Shown in pieces: positions 25,420 through 37,980 of a stretch of 64,000 nucleotides of DNA; the first letter of the stretch is position 1; each line of letters opens with the position of its first letter. Position numbers and translations under genes: made by a program. The stretch is from an uncultured Dorea sp. Lineage in GTDB: Bacteria; Bacillota; Clostridia; Lachnospirales; Lachnospiraceae. The DNA lies in contig CAJULU010000001.1 of NCBI GenBank assembly GCA_910587575.1, positions 66,552-130,551 of the forward strand, in the 5' to 3' direction. The notes under the pieces are model-generated. The model searched no databases. It was given only the letters and a program-made list of their open reading frames with translations, and had not been told where the DNA came from.

Positions 25420-26130
25420 ATGTATAAGTCTGACAAGAAAAACAAGAGACCTCTGGGTGAACAGATTGAGGATGAACTGATGAAATATATCCTGCAGGAG
25501 CCGGTTGAACCAGGCCGGAAGATTCCTAATGAATATGAACTGGCAGAGCGGTTTGGCGTCGGGCGCAGTACAATCCGGGAAGCGGTAAAAGGGCTGGTAT
25601 CCCGGGGGATACTAGAGGTGCGCCGGGGATCCGGCACATACGTCATTAATACCAATACGCTGGCCGAGGATCCTCTGGGACTTGGAAGGATTGAAGACAA
25701 ATATAAGATGGCTCTGGATCTGTTCGAGGTGCGTCTCATGATTGAGCCGGAGATTGCTGCTCTTGCGTGTAAGAATGCGTCCGGGAAAGAACTGGACAGA
25801 CTGAAACGTTTATGCAATGAGACGGAACAGCTATACCGGGGCGGGCATAATCATATCAGCAAAGACATCGAATTTCATACCTGTATTGCCCAATGCAGTA
25901 AGAACCAGGTGGTGGAGACGCTGGTTCCGGTTATCAACACGGCTGTCTATACATTTGCAAATCTGACTCACCGCTTACTGAAAGAAGAAACACTGGAGAC
26001 CCACAGAGCAATCACGGATGCCATATGCAAGAGGGATTCTGTGGGCGCCAGATGTGCGATGATGATGCATCTGACTTATAATCGTCAGACGATTATGAAG
26101 CTTCTTGAGGAAAGAGATTATAATTCATAA
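25420..26130 (+). CDS. FadR/GntR-family transcriptional regulator
   Basis: A protein of 236 residues. The N-terminal winged helix-turn-helix reads IPNEYELAERFGVGRSTIREAVKGLVSRGILEVRRGSGTYV (about residues 30-70), and the C-terminal part is an all-helical FCD ligand domain with likely metal-binding His residues (HNHISKDIEFHTCIAQ, LETHRAITDAI). FadR-type regulators of sugar-acid pathways usually repress until the sugar acid or a keto-deoxy intermediate binds. It precedes the dehydratase gene, and a perfect 17-bp palindrome lies between them. GAAGGAG before the ATG supports the start. It is inferred to control the 26.3-32.2 kb unit. Confidence 0.88.
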   Translation: MYKSDKKNKRPLGEQIEDELMKYILQEPVEPGRKIPNEYELAERFGVGRSTIREAVKGLVSRGILEVRRGSGTYVINTNTLAEDPLGLGRIEDKYKMALDLFEVRLMIEPEIAALACKNASGKELDRLKRLCNETEQLYRGGHNHISKDIEFHTCIAQCSKNQVVETLVPVINTAVYTFANLTHRLLKEETLETHRAITDAICKRDSVGARCAMMMHLTYNRQTIMKLLEERDYNS

Positions 26131-26269
26131 TGAAACAGTAAAATACATCAGACAATTATATTCTGCAGCGAACGTCTCATAAATCAAAATGGATAATCTA
26201 TACAAAAAAATAGGATTTAGCGATTCTGGATTTCCCCCTTTTTTGTGCAATAATATAGAATGATTAAAA

Positions 26270-26286
26270 AATACATCAGATGTATT
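26270..26286. promoter_or_regulatory. Perfect palindrome AATACATCAGATGTATT, putative GntR operator
   Basis: An exact 8+1+8 palindrome lies just before the dehydratase start. A matching half (AAATACATCAGA) lies at about 26142-26153, after the regulator gene. The spacing and the neighbouring FadR-type gene make it a likely operator for that regulator. Confidence 0.65.
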
Positions 26287-26311
26287 GATGAAAAAGAAAG
26301 GGAATATTATA

Positions 26312-28111
26312 ATGAAACCGCTATTACATCAGACCTATAAGCTGATAGATCGGAAAGGAAAGATTATGAGATTAAGAAGTCAGGAAATGCGTAAAAACGC
26401 ACCGGAACTGGATCCGCTGCGTATCGGAACCGGATGGAAACCGGAGGATCTGTCAAAGCCTCAGATTATGATTGAAAGCACCTATGGAGACAGTCATCCC
26501 GGAAGCGGACACCTGAATATCCTGGTTGAGAAAGTCCGCAAAGGAATAAAGGAAGCTGGCGGGTATGGTGCACGTTATTATTGTACGGATATCTGTGACG
26601 GAGAGAGCCAGGGAACAGACGGTATCAATTACAGCCTGGCCAGCCGGGAGATGATTGCCAATATGATTGAAATCCATGCTAATGCAACCCCTTTTGATGC
26701 GGGAGTTTATCTGGCCAGCTGCGACAAAGGGATGCCAGGAAATCTGATGGGATTGGCAAGGGTGAATATTCCGTCCGTAGTAGTTCCGGGCGGTACGATG
26801 AGTGCGGGACCGGAAATGCTGACCCTGGAGCAGTTGGGTATGTACAGCGCCAGATATCAGAGAGGAGAGATTGATGAGGACAGGCTGAACTGGGCGAAAC
26901 ATAACGCCTGTCCCGGATGCGGTGCATGTTCCTTCATTGGTACGGCTTCTACGATGCAGATTATGGCGGAAGCCCTTGGACTTGCCCTTCCCGGAAGCGC
27001 CCTTATGCCGGCTGACAGTCCGGATCTGCCGGCATATGCCGAAGAAGCGGGAAAACAGGCGGTGAAGCTTGCAGCCCTTCCTCATATGCGCCCGGGTGAC
27101 ATCGTCACTGCAGACAGCTTCGAAAACGCAATCCTCGTGCATGCTGCAGTCTCGGGAAGTACCAACTGTCTGCTGCATATCCCGGCCATTGCACACGAAT
27201 TTGATATCGAGATCACGGGAGACACCTTTGACCGTCTGCACAGGAATGCAAGATATCTCCTGGACATCCGTCCTGCCGGAAGATGGCCGGCGGAATGCTT
27301 TTACTATGCCGGCGGAGTCCCGGCAATCATGGAGGAAATCCGTGCTCATCTCCATCTGGATGTCAGGACAGTAACCGGAAAGACCCTGGGAGAAAACCTG
27401 GACGAGTTAAAAAGAAACGGCTTCTATGAAAGATGTGAAGAACTGCTTGGGAGATTCAATCAGCGTTACCAGGTTTCACTGACCAGAGAGGACATCATCC
27501 GTCCTTATGAAAAGGCCATCGGAACAGAGGGGAGCATTGCCATATTAAGGGGGAATCTGGCGCCGGAAGGAGCAGTCATCAAGCACACGGCATGCCCGGA
27601 GGAGATGTTTAAAGCTGTCTTAAGAGCAAGGCCCTTTGACAGTGAAGAGGAATGTCTGGATGCTGTACTGAAGCATAAGGTTCAGAAGGGAGAGGCGGTA
27701 TTTATCCGTTATGAGGGACCGAAAGGCAGCGGAATGCCGGAGATGTTCTATACATCCGAGGCAATCAGCACTGACAGAGAACTTGGGAAAAGCATTGCGC
27801 TGATTACGGACGGACGTTTTTCCGGAGCCTCCACGGGGCCGGTGATCGGCCACTGCAGCCCGGAAGCGGTGGACGGCGGACCAATCGCCCTTGTGGAAGA
27901 AGGCGATCTGATTGAGATTGACGTAGAAGAACGGAAACTGAACATTATCGGTATTGCAGGAGAACGAAAGACTATGGAGGAAGTAGAAGCGGTTCTGGGT
28001 GAACGACGTAAGAAGTGGAAAGCCCGGAAACCCAGATATCAGAGGGGTGTACTCCGTCTGTTCAGTGAGCACGCCGCAAGTCCCATGAAGGGAGCCTATC
28101 TGGAATATTAG
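26312..28111 (+). CDS. IlvD/Edd-family sugar-acid dehydratase
   Basis: A protein of about 599 residues. The IlvD/Edd signatures are visible: CDKGMPGNLMGL, the Cys-rich NACPGCGACSFIGTASTMQ and ITDGRFSGASTGPVIGHCSPEA near the C-terminus. Cys residues in CTDICDGE, SCDKG and CPGCG correspond to ligands of the iron-sulfur cluster. The family includes dihydroxy-acid, phosphogluconate and aldonic-acid dehydratases. With a KDPG-type aldolase and a KDG-type kinase next to it, the likely reaction is dehydration of an aldonate to a 2-keto-3-deoxy acid. The start at 26312 has AAAGGG about nine bases upstream; a later ATG at 26366 (MRLRSQEMRKN) is where the conserved region begins and is an alternative. 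Confidence 0.88.
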   Translation: MKPLLHQTYKLIDRKGKIMRLRSQEMRKNAPELDPLRIGTGWKPEDLSKPQIMIESTYGDSHPGSGHLNILVEKVRKGIKEAGGYGARYYCTDICDGESQGTDGINYSLASREMIANMIEIHANATPFDAGVYLASCDKGMPGNLMGLARVNIPSVVVPGGTMSAGPEMLTLEQLGMYSARYQRGEIDEDRLNWAKHNACPGCGACSFIGTASTMQIMAEALGLALPGSALMPADSPDLPAYAEEAGKQAVKLAALPHMRPGDIVTADSFENAILVHAAVSGSTNCLLHIPAIAHEFDIEITGDTFDRLHRNARYLLDIRPAGRWPAECFYYAGGVPAIMEEIRAHLHLDVRTVTGKTLGENLDELKRNGFYERCEELLGRFNQRYQVSLTREDIIRPYEKAIGTEGSIAILRGNLAPEGAVIKHTACPEEMFKAVLRARPFDSEEECLDAVLKHKVQKGEAVFIRYEGPKGSGMPEMFYTSEAISTDRELGKSIALITDGRFSGASTGPVIGHCSPEAVDGGPIALVEEGDLIEIDVEERKLNIIGIAGERKTMEEVEAVLGERRKKWKARKPRYQRGVLRLFSEHAASPMKGAYLEY

Positions 28112-28167
28112 TGGAAAGAAGCCTTTAGATTCAGATATTAATAGAGACTGAGGGAGAGAAAGAAGAA

Positions 28168-28809
28168 ATGAGAACAATAGCAGAACAGTTTTATGACTAT
28201 GGGGTGGTCCCGGTGGTTGTACTTAATGAAACAGCGGATGCACTTCCTCTTGCAAGAGCGCTGACCGAAGGCGGGCTTCCCTGTGCCGAAGTCACATTCC
28301 GCACAGAAGCAGCCGAAGAGTCCATCCGTCTGATGAGCTGTGAATATCCGGACATGCTGGTAGGAGCCGGAACGGTTCTGACGGTGGAACAGGCAGACCG
28401 TGCCGTGGCAGCGGGAGCAAAATTCATTGTAAGTCCCGGATTTGACCCGGAGATTGTGGATTACTGCCTGGAAAAAGAAATTCCGGTTTTCCCGGGATGT
28501 ATCACGCCGTCTGAGGTGGCGCAGGCGGCAAAGCGGGGAATGAAGGTTGTCAAATTCTTTCCGGCAGAGCAGGCAGGAGGGATTGCCATGATCAAAGCCA
28601 TGGCGGCGCCCTATACGATGATGAAATTTATGCCCACAGGCGGAATCAGTGCGAAAAATCTGAAGGAATATCTTAGCTGTGACAAGATTATCTGCTGCGG
28701 CGGAAGCTGGATGGTAAAAGGAGATCTGATCAGAAACGGTGAATTTGACAGAATCCGTGAACTGACGAAAGAGGCGGTGGAACTTGCGGCATCTGTCCGG
28801 AATTCATAA
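28168..28809 (+). CDS. eda: KDPG / 4-hydroxy-2-oxoglutarate aldolase
   Basis: A protein of 213 residues and a class I aldolase of the KDPG family. Glu41 (CAEVTFRT) and the Schiff-base Lys129 (VVKFFPAE) are at the expected places, with VGAGTVL, FPGCITPSE and MPTGGIS marking the phosphate and substrate pocket. It splits 2-keto-3-deoxy-6-phosphogluconate to pyruvate and glyceraldehyde 3-phosphate. It follows the dehydratase by 56 bases and precedes the matching kinase, so the three form a short Entner-Doudoroff-like branch for sugar acids. Length and motifs agree with the family. Confidence 0.93.
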   Translation: MRTIAEQFYDYGVVPVVVLNETADALPLARALTEGGLPCAEVTFRTEAAEESIRLMSCEYPDMLVGAGTVLTVEQADRAVAAGAKFIVSPGFDPEIVDYCLEKEIPVFPGCITPSEVAQAAKRGMKVVKFFPAEQAGGIAMIKAMAAPYTMMKFMPTGGISAKNLKEYLSCDKIICCGGSWMVKGDLIRNGEFDRIRELTKEAVELAASVRNS

Positions 28810-28839
28810 TGTCCCTGATTTTTGTATATGTAAAGAAGA

Positions 28840-28905
28840 ATGGCTGGCAAATAGCAGCCAGCTGTGATTAAAAAGCAGATGGCTGGCAAATAACCTGCGG
28901 CTGTA
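28840..28905. repeat. Short direct repeat with small hairpins between aldolase and kinase genes
   Basis: ATGGCTGGCAAATA occurs at 28840 and again at 28879, each within a weak hairpin (for example TGGCTG/CAGCCA). It may tune transcript processing between eda and the kinase gene. No promoter is evident. Confidence 0.4.
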
Positions 28906-28931
28906 ATGTGAAATGAACAGGAGAATGGAAA

Positions 28932-30029
28932 ATGGAATTAAATTTAAGACCAGAACAGGAATGTTACTATGATGCCGTATCCCTTGGAGAGGTGATGTTA
29001 AGGCTGGACCCAGGCGAAGGCAGAATTCGGACGGCCAGGAATTTCCGGGTGTGGGAAGGCGGCGGGGAATACAATGTTGTCCGCGGGCTTCGCAGATGTT
29101 TCGGCATGAAGACGGGGGTCATCACGGCATTTGCGGACAATGAGGTTGGGCTTCTGATGGAAGATCTGATTCTGCAGGGCGGTGTGGACACTTCCCTAAT
29201 TAAATGGATGAAGACAGACGGAATCGGCAGAGTCTGCAGGAACGGGCTGAATTTTACGGAGCGGGGCTTCGGCATCCGCGGGGCAGTAGGCTGTTCGGAT
29301 CGTGCCAACACGGCGATCTCGAAAGCGTCTCCGCAGGATTTTGACTTCGAATATATCTTCGGGAAACTGGGAGTACGCTGGCTGCATACGGGCGGAATCT
29401 ATGCGGCACTGTCCGAACAGGCAGGCGAGACGGCGCTTGCGGCAATAAAGACAGCGAAAAAGTACGGTACAGTCGTCTCTTATGACCTGAATTACCGGCC
29501 GTCCATGTGGAGCGCCATCGGAGGTCTTGAGAAAGCCCGGGAAGTAAACAAAGAAATCGCAGACTATGTGGATGTGATGATCGGAAACGAAGAAGATTTT
29601 ACTGCCTGCCTTGGTTTTGAAATCGAAGGAAACGATGAAAATCTCAAGGAACTGAATCTGGAAGGATATAAACAGATGATTCAGCATGCGGCAAAAGTGT
29701 ACCCTAATTTTAAAGTAGTTGCTACGACCCTGCGGGAAGTAAAGACTGCAACGGTCAATGACTGGAGCGCCATCTGCTGGGCCGGGGGGCAGATCTGCAA
29801 ATCAAAAGATTATAAAGGACTGGAGATTATGGATCGTGTCGGCGGCGGAGATTCCTTTGCCTCCGGTCTGATCTATGGACTGATGGCCACAGGGGATGCG
29901 CAGACGGCCGTGAATTACGGAGCGGCTCATGGGGCGCTGGCAATGACCACGCCGGGGGATACCACTATGGCCAGTAAGAAGGAAGTAGAAGCAATCATGG
30001 GCGGCGCCGGAGCGAGAGTGCAGAGATAG
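28932..30029 (+). CDS. kdgK: PfkB-family sugar kinase, likely 2-keto-3-deoxygluconate kinase
   Basis: A protein of 365 residues of the ribokinase/PfkB fold. The N-terminal motif GGGEYNVVRGLRR is the substrate side, and RVGGGDSFASGLIYGL near residues 302-317 carries the catalytic Asp307. The length and the strand order fit KDG kinases. It would phosphorylate KDG made by the dehydratase to KDPG, the substrate of the adjacent aldolase. Fructokinase or another specificity is possible from the sequence alone; the neighbours favour KDG. The 122-bp gap before it contains a short direct repeat but no obvious promoter. Confidence 0.85.
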   Translation: MELNLRPEQECYYDAVSLGEVMLRLDPGEGRIRTARNFRVWEGGGEYNVVRGLRRCFGMKTGVITAFADNEVGLLMEDLILQGGVDTSLIKWMKTDGIGRVCRNGLNFTERGFGIRGAVGCSDRANTAISKASPQDFDFEYIFGKLGVRWLHTGGIYAALSEQAGETALAAIKTAKKYGTVVSYDLNYRPSMWSAIGGLEKAREVNKEIADYVDVMIGNEEDFTACLGFEIEGNDENLKELNLEGYKQMIQHAAKVYPNFKVVATTLREVKTATVNDWSAICWAGGQICKSKDYKGLEIMDRVGGGDSFASGLIYGLMATGDAQTAVNYGAAHGALAMTTPGDTTMASKKEVEAIMGGAGARVQR

Positions 30030-30049
30030 GAGAAAGGAGAATAAAAGTG

Positions 30050-31039
30050 ATGAAGGAAGTGTTGGTGACGATTCCTGTTGAGGAAGAACACCGGAGATAT
30101 CTGGAGTCTGTCGGAACAGGAATGCATTTTACCTATGCATGCCGGCAGAAAGGAGCGGATGAAAAGATGGTTGCCCGGGCGGCCTATATCCTGGGGAATG
30201 TGCGTCCAGAGTATCTGTCCCAGGCGCAGAACCTGGAATTTCTGCAGCTTGACAGTGCAGGAGCCAATGAGTATGTTAAGCCGGGAATTCTTCCGGCAGG
30301 AGTTAAGCTGTGCAATGCGACAGGAGCTTACGGGGCGACAATCGCAGAGTATCTTGTAGGGATGGTCTTTGCGCTGAAGAAAAAGCTTCCCCGTTATGAA
30401 GAGAATCAAAGAAAGCATCTCTGGAAGGATGAGGGCATGGTAACAAATATTGCAGGAAGCAGCACACTGGTATTAGGACTGGGGGATATCGGAGATGTGT
30501 TTGCCAGGAAAATGCATGCCCTTGGCAGCAAGGTGACTGGCGTAAGAAGAAACCAGGGAGAAAAACCGGATTATCTGGAAGGGTTGTATCAGATGAGTGC
30601 ATTGGAGGAACTGCTTCCCAAAGCAGACATTGTTGTATGTACATTGCCGGAAACGGCCGAGACCCGTCATCTTCTGGACGAACGGAAGCTTGGGCTTATG
30701 AAGCCTTCGGCAGTGCTGGTAAATGTGGGCCGCGGAAGCCTGATTCCGACACAGGATCTGATAAAGGCTCTGGAAGAAGGAATGATTGCAGGTGCAGCTA
30801 TTGACGTGGCAGAACAGGAACCCCTGCCGGAAGATTCCCCTCTCTGGGAGGCCCCGAACCTGATCATAACGCCTCATGTGGCCGGGAATTATCATACCCG
30901 GGAGATTCTTGATGCAGTAGTGGAAATCGCAGGGAGGAATTTCCAGGCATTTCTCTCTGGGAGGCCGCTGCGCAATGAAGTGGATTTTCAGACAGGATAT
31001 CGGAAATGGGAAATATCTCTTGACATTGAGTATACTTAA
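30050..31039 (+). CDS. D-isomer-specific 2-hydroxyacid dehydrogenase
   Basis: A protein of about 329 residues. The NAD(P)-binding motif LGLGDIGDVFARKM (Rossmann GxGxxG) and the catalytic set Arg in NVGRGSLI, Glu in AEQEPLPEDSPLW and His in ITPHVAGNY are all present. Such enzymes reduce 2-keto acids to D-2-hydroxy acids or reverse this. AAAGGAG precedes either the ATG at 30050 or a GTG at 30047. In this operon it could act on a keto-sugar acid, for example as a 2-ketogluconate-type reductase. The exact substrate cannot be read from the sequence. Confidence 0.88.
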   Translation: MKEVLVTIPVEEEHRRYLESVGTGMHFTYACRQKGADEKMVARAAYILGNVRPEYLSQAQNLEFLQLDSAGANEYVKPGILPAGVKLCNATGAYGATIAEYLVGMVFALKKKLPRYEENQRKHLWKDEGMVTNIAGSSTLVLGLGDIGDVFARKMHALGSKVTGVRRNQGEKPDYLEGLYQMSALEELLPKADIVVCTLPETAETRHLLDERKLGLMKPSAVLVNVGRGSLIPTQDLIKALEEGMIAGAAIDVAEQEPLPEDSPLWEAPNLIITPHVAGNYHTREILDAVVEIAGRNFQAFLSGRPLRNEVDFQTGYRKWEISLDIEYT

Positions 31040-31097
31040 TGTATTATGATTCTATAGAGAAAAATGAATCAAGTATGTACTTGGACAGGAGGAAGAA

Positions 31098-32219
31098 ATG
31101 GAAAAATCAACCGTATATTTTACAGATTTCCGGTGCCCGGTGGGAACCAGCCAGATTGACAAATTAAAAAAGCTCTGTATTGCCGCCGGTATGAAGGACA
31201 TTGATATGGAGGGGAAATTCGTAGCAATCAAGATGCATTTTGGAGAACTGGGCAACCTGGCGTTTCTCAGACCCAATTATGCGAAGGCCGTAGCAGACCT
31301 GTGTAAAGAGCAGAAGGGACTGCCTTTTCTGACAGACTGCAATACCCTCTATCCCGGAAGCAGAAAGAATGCCCTTGAGCATCTGGACTGTGCCAATCTG
31401 AATGGTTTTAACACAGTGACGACCGGATGTCAGATTATTATCGGTGACGGCCTCAGGGGAACCGATGAGGTGGAAGTGCCGGTGGTAAACGGGGAATACT
31501 GTGAGACCGCTCTGATTGGACGGGCTGTTATGGATGCGGATGTTTTCATCAGTCTGAACCACTTTAAAGGACATGAGGCAACTGGTTTCGGCGGCGCAAT
31601 CAAGAACATCGGCATGGGCTGCGGCAGCCGGGCCGGAAAGATGAAACAGCATGCCAGCGGAAAGCCGGCCATCAACGAAGAACTGTGCCGTGGCTGCCGC
31701 CGCTGTGCGAAGGAATGCGGAAGCGATGCGATTACATATGTGGATAAGAAGGCTGTGATTGATTATGACAAATGTAAAGGCTGCGGCCGCTGTATCGGCG
31801 CCTGTACCTTTGATGCGGTTTATAATCCCAACAGCAGCGCCAATGAACTGCTGGACCGCAAGATGGCGGAATATGCACAGGCAGTCTGCCATGGCCGTCC
31901 CTGTTTCCACATTTCACTGGTGCAGGATATCAGCCCGAACTGTGACTGCCATGGAGAGAACGATGCTCCGATTCTGCCGGATATCGGAATGTTTGCAAGC
32001 TTCGATCCGGTTGCGTTGGATCAGGCCTGCGCAGATGCCTGTCTGCATGCGAAACCGATTGAAGACAGCCAGCTTGGAGAGCATCTGGCAGAAGCCGGGT
32101 GGCACTGCCATCACGACCACTTTAAAGATTCTAATCCCAATATCGAGTGGAAGGCAACTCTTGACCAGGCCGAAAAGATTGGTCTTGGAACCAGACAGTA
32201 TGAACTGAAGAAGATCTGA
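31098..32219 (+). CDS. DUF362-domain protein with two 4Fe-4S ferredoxin motifs
   Basis: A protein of 373 residues. The N-terminal and C-terminal parts belong to DUF362 (KMHFGELGNLAFLRP, HFKGHEATGFGGAIKNIGMGC), split by a ferredoxin insert with two CxxCxxCxxxC sets (CRGCRRCAKEC and CKGCGRCIGAC, about residues 200-240). It should carry two 4Fe-4S clusters in the cytoplasm. The function of the family is not established; it is often linked to electron transfer or cluster handling. Here it might supply electrons or iron-sulfur maintenance to the dehydratase, which is inference. A terminator follows directly, so this is the last gene of the sugar-acid unit. Confidence 0.88.
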   Translation: MEKSTVYFTDFRCPVGTSQIDKLKKLCIAAGMKDIDMEGKFVAIKMHFGELGNLAFLRPNYAKAVADLCKEQKGLPFLTDCNTLYPGSRKNALEHLDCANLNGFNTVTTGCQIIIGDGLRGTDEVEVPVVNGEYCETALIGRAVMDADVFISLNHFKGHEATGFGGAIKNIGMGCGSRAGKMKQHASGKPAINEELCRGCRRCAKECGSDAITYVDKKAVIDYDKCKGCGRCIGACTFDAVYNPNSSANELLDRKMAEYAQAVCHGRPCFHISLVQDISPNCDCHGENDAPILPDIGMFASFDPVALDQACADACLHAKPIEDSQLGEHLAEAGWHCHHDHFKDSNPNIEWKATLDQAEKIGLGTRQYELKKI

Positions 32220-32231
32220 AAAAAGTAAAAT

Positions 32232-32270
32232 AAAATCCCCCCTGGAAGACCGATTACCAGGGGGAATTTT
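32232..32270 (+). terminator. Rho-independent terminator of the sugar-acid operon
   Basis: The stem TCCCCCCTGG/CCAGGGGGA with an 11-base loop is flanked by A-rich and T-rich ends (AAAA... TTTT). Confidence 0.85.
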
Positions 32271-32378
32271 AGTATTCGGGTTTAGCCGGAATCTATGCTA
32301 TGGAATGATTGTAACAGCATGTATAATATGATAGAATAAGCAAAAGCAAGGAGCAAATCCACCCAGAAACGGAGAGGA

Positions 32379-33977
32379 GTGGTATCAGTGGCAAGAGTCT
32401 TCAATGTGACAGGGCCATGTATCCCTGCCAGACACTATATGGCAGATACAACCGAACGAGTGAAAGAAATACGGAAAATGGTGGACAATGGATCTTATTT
32501 TGCCATAAACCGTGCCAGACAGTATGGGAAGACGACGACACTCGCAGCGCTGGCAAGAGAACTTAGGGCGGCATACCTGGTGGTAAGCCTTGATTTCCAA
32601 GACATAGGAAGTGCGGCATTTCAGAATGAAAATACGTTTTCACTTGCATTTATGCAGATACTGTTATGGGAACTGCAGCGCTTTCATGGTGCAGAGAAAG
32701 AGGATATCGAAGAACAGGAAGAAAAAATAGAGGAGATTCTGAGGGAACAGGATGAGAAGTTCGGCCTTATGGCATTATTCCGACAACTTCACACAATCTG
32801 TGAGTCCAGCAGCAAGCCGGTAGTTCTGATGATTGATGAAGTGGACAGCGCCTCAGACAATCAAGTGTTTCTTGACTTTCTAGGACAGATACGCAGTTCC
32901 TATCTGAAGCGGGAGACAAAAGGAATTGCTGCATTTCAATCGGTGATTCTGGCAGGAGTATACGATATCAGAAATCTGAAAAGAAAGATCCGTCCTAGGG
33001 AAGAGCACAAAATGAACAGTCCCTGGAATATTGCCGCAGATTTTAATGTAGATATGAGTCTGTCCAAAGAAGGGGTAGCCGGGATGTTAAAAGAATATGA
33101 AGCAGATCATAATACCGGAATGGATATAGAAAAAATAACCGGCTTAATTTATGATTATACATCTGGGTATCCGTATCTGGTATCCCGTCTGTGTAAACGG
33201 ATGGATGAAGCAATGGAATCTGAAACTGCATGGACGAAAGAAGGAGTGCTGGAAGCGGTGCGTTTACTGCTTATGGAACCCAACACACTGTTTGAATCAA
33301 TGATCGGAAAACTGACTGAGTATGAAGAACTTGGGAAAATGCTTGGAGAACTGTTGTTTTCGGGAAAAACAATCACCTATCATCCAATGAATCCGGCAAT
33401 TGGCCTTGCACTCATGTTTGGGTTTGTCAAAAACCAGGAGGGAAAAGTGATACCTGCAAACCGTATCTTTGACACACTTCTGTATAACCACTTTCTGTCC
33501 CTGGATGAGATGCGGACTTCTGATATATATAAAGCTTCCCTTTATGAAAAAGAAGGGTTTATCAAAGACGGACACCTGGACATGTACTGTATACTGGAAA
33601 AGTTCGTGCGGCATTTCCACGAACTTTAAGGCAACTGCAGGGAAGCTTTCTTAGAGGAAGAGGGACGGCGGTATTTTCTGCTGTATTTACGTCCGATTAT
33701 CAATGGAACTGGAAATTACTATGTCGAAGCCCGTACCCGGAGTCTGGGAAGAACAGACATTATCGTAAACTATGGCGGGGAACAGTTTGTGATAGAGACG
33801 AAAATATGGCGGGGAAATGAATATCATCTGCGAGGCGAGCAGCAGCTTTTACATTATCTGGAGGATTATGGACTGGATATGGGATATATGCTCAGCTTCA
33901 ATTTTAACCGGAATAAACAGATTGGCGTCCATGAAATCAGGATAGATGGCAGGAAACTGATTGAGGCGGTTGTATGA
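32379..33977 (+). pseudogene. AAA-ATPase/PD-(D/E)XK protein gene interrupted by one stop codon
   Basis: The first part (32379-33629, 416 residues) is an AAA-like ATPase with P-loop variant RARQYGKTTTLAAL and Walker B VVLMIDEVDSA. It ends at TAA (33627-33629) in HFHEL-stop-GNCREAF. The same frame continues to 33977 and reads EEEGRRYFLLYLRPIINGTGNYYVEAR...EQFVIETKIWRG, the nuclease-like C-terminal domain expected in this family (Asp in RTDIIVN, Glu and Lys in IETKIW). One base change, probably from a Tyr codon, therefore split a 532-residue protein. The ATPase part could still be made alone, and a smaller start at 33789 could give the C-terminal 62 residues. Confidence 0.8.
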
Positions 33978-37873
<3,896 letters not shown>

Positions 37874-37980
37874 AGTAAAATTGTGTACCGGATTTGTGCA
37901 AACATATCCGGATTTATGCAAACACAAATCCGCCGGACAGGATAAAATACAGATAAATACAGATCTTGGAGGTACACAAT

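Noticed and set aside
32271..32292. Similarity of TAGTATTCGGGTTTAGCCGG to the end of the palindrome at 22847
   Set aside because: The match needs gaps and several changes and no second half was found.
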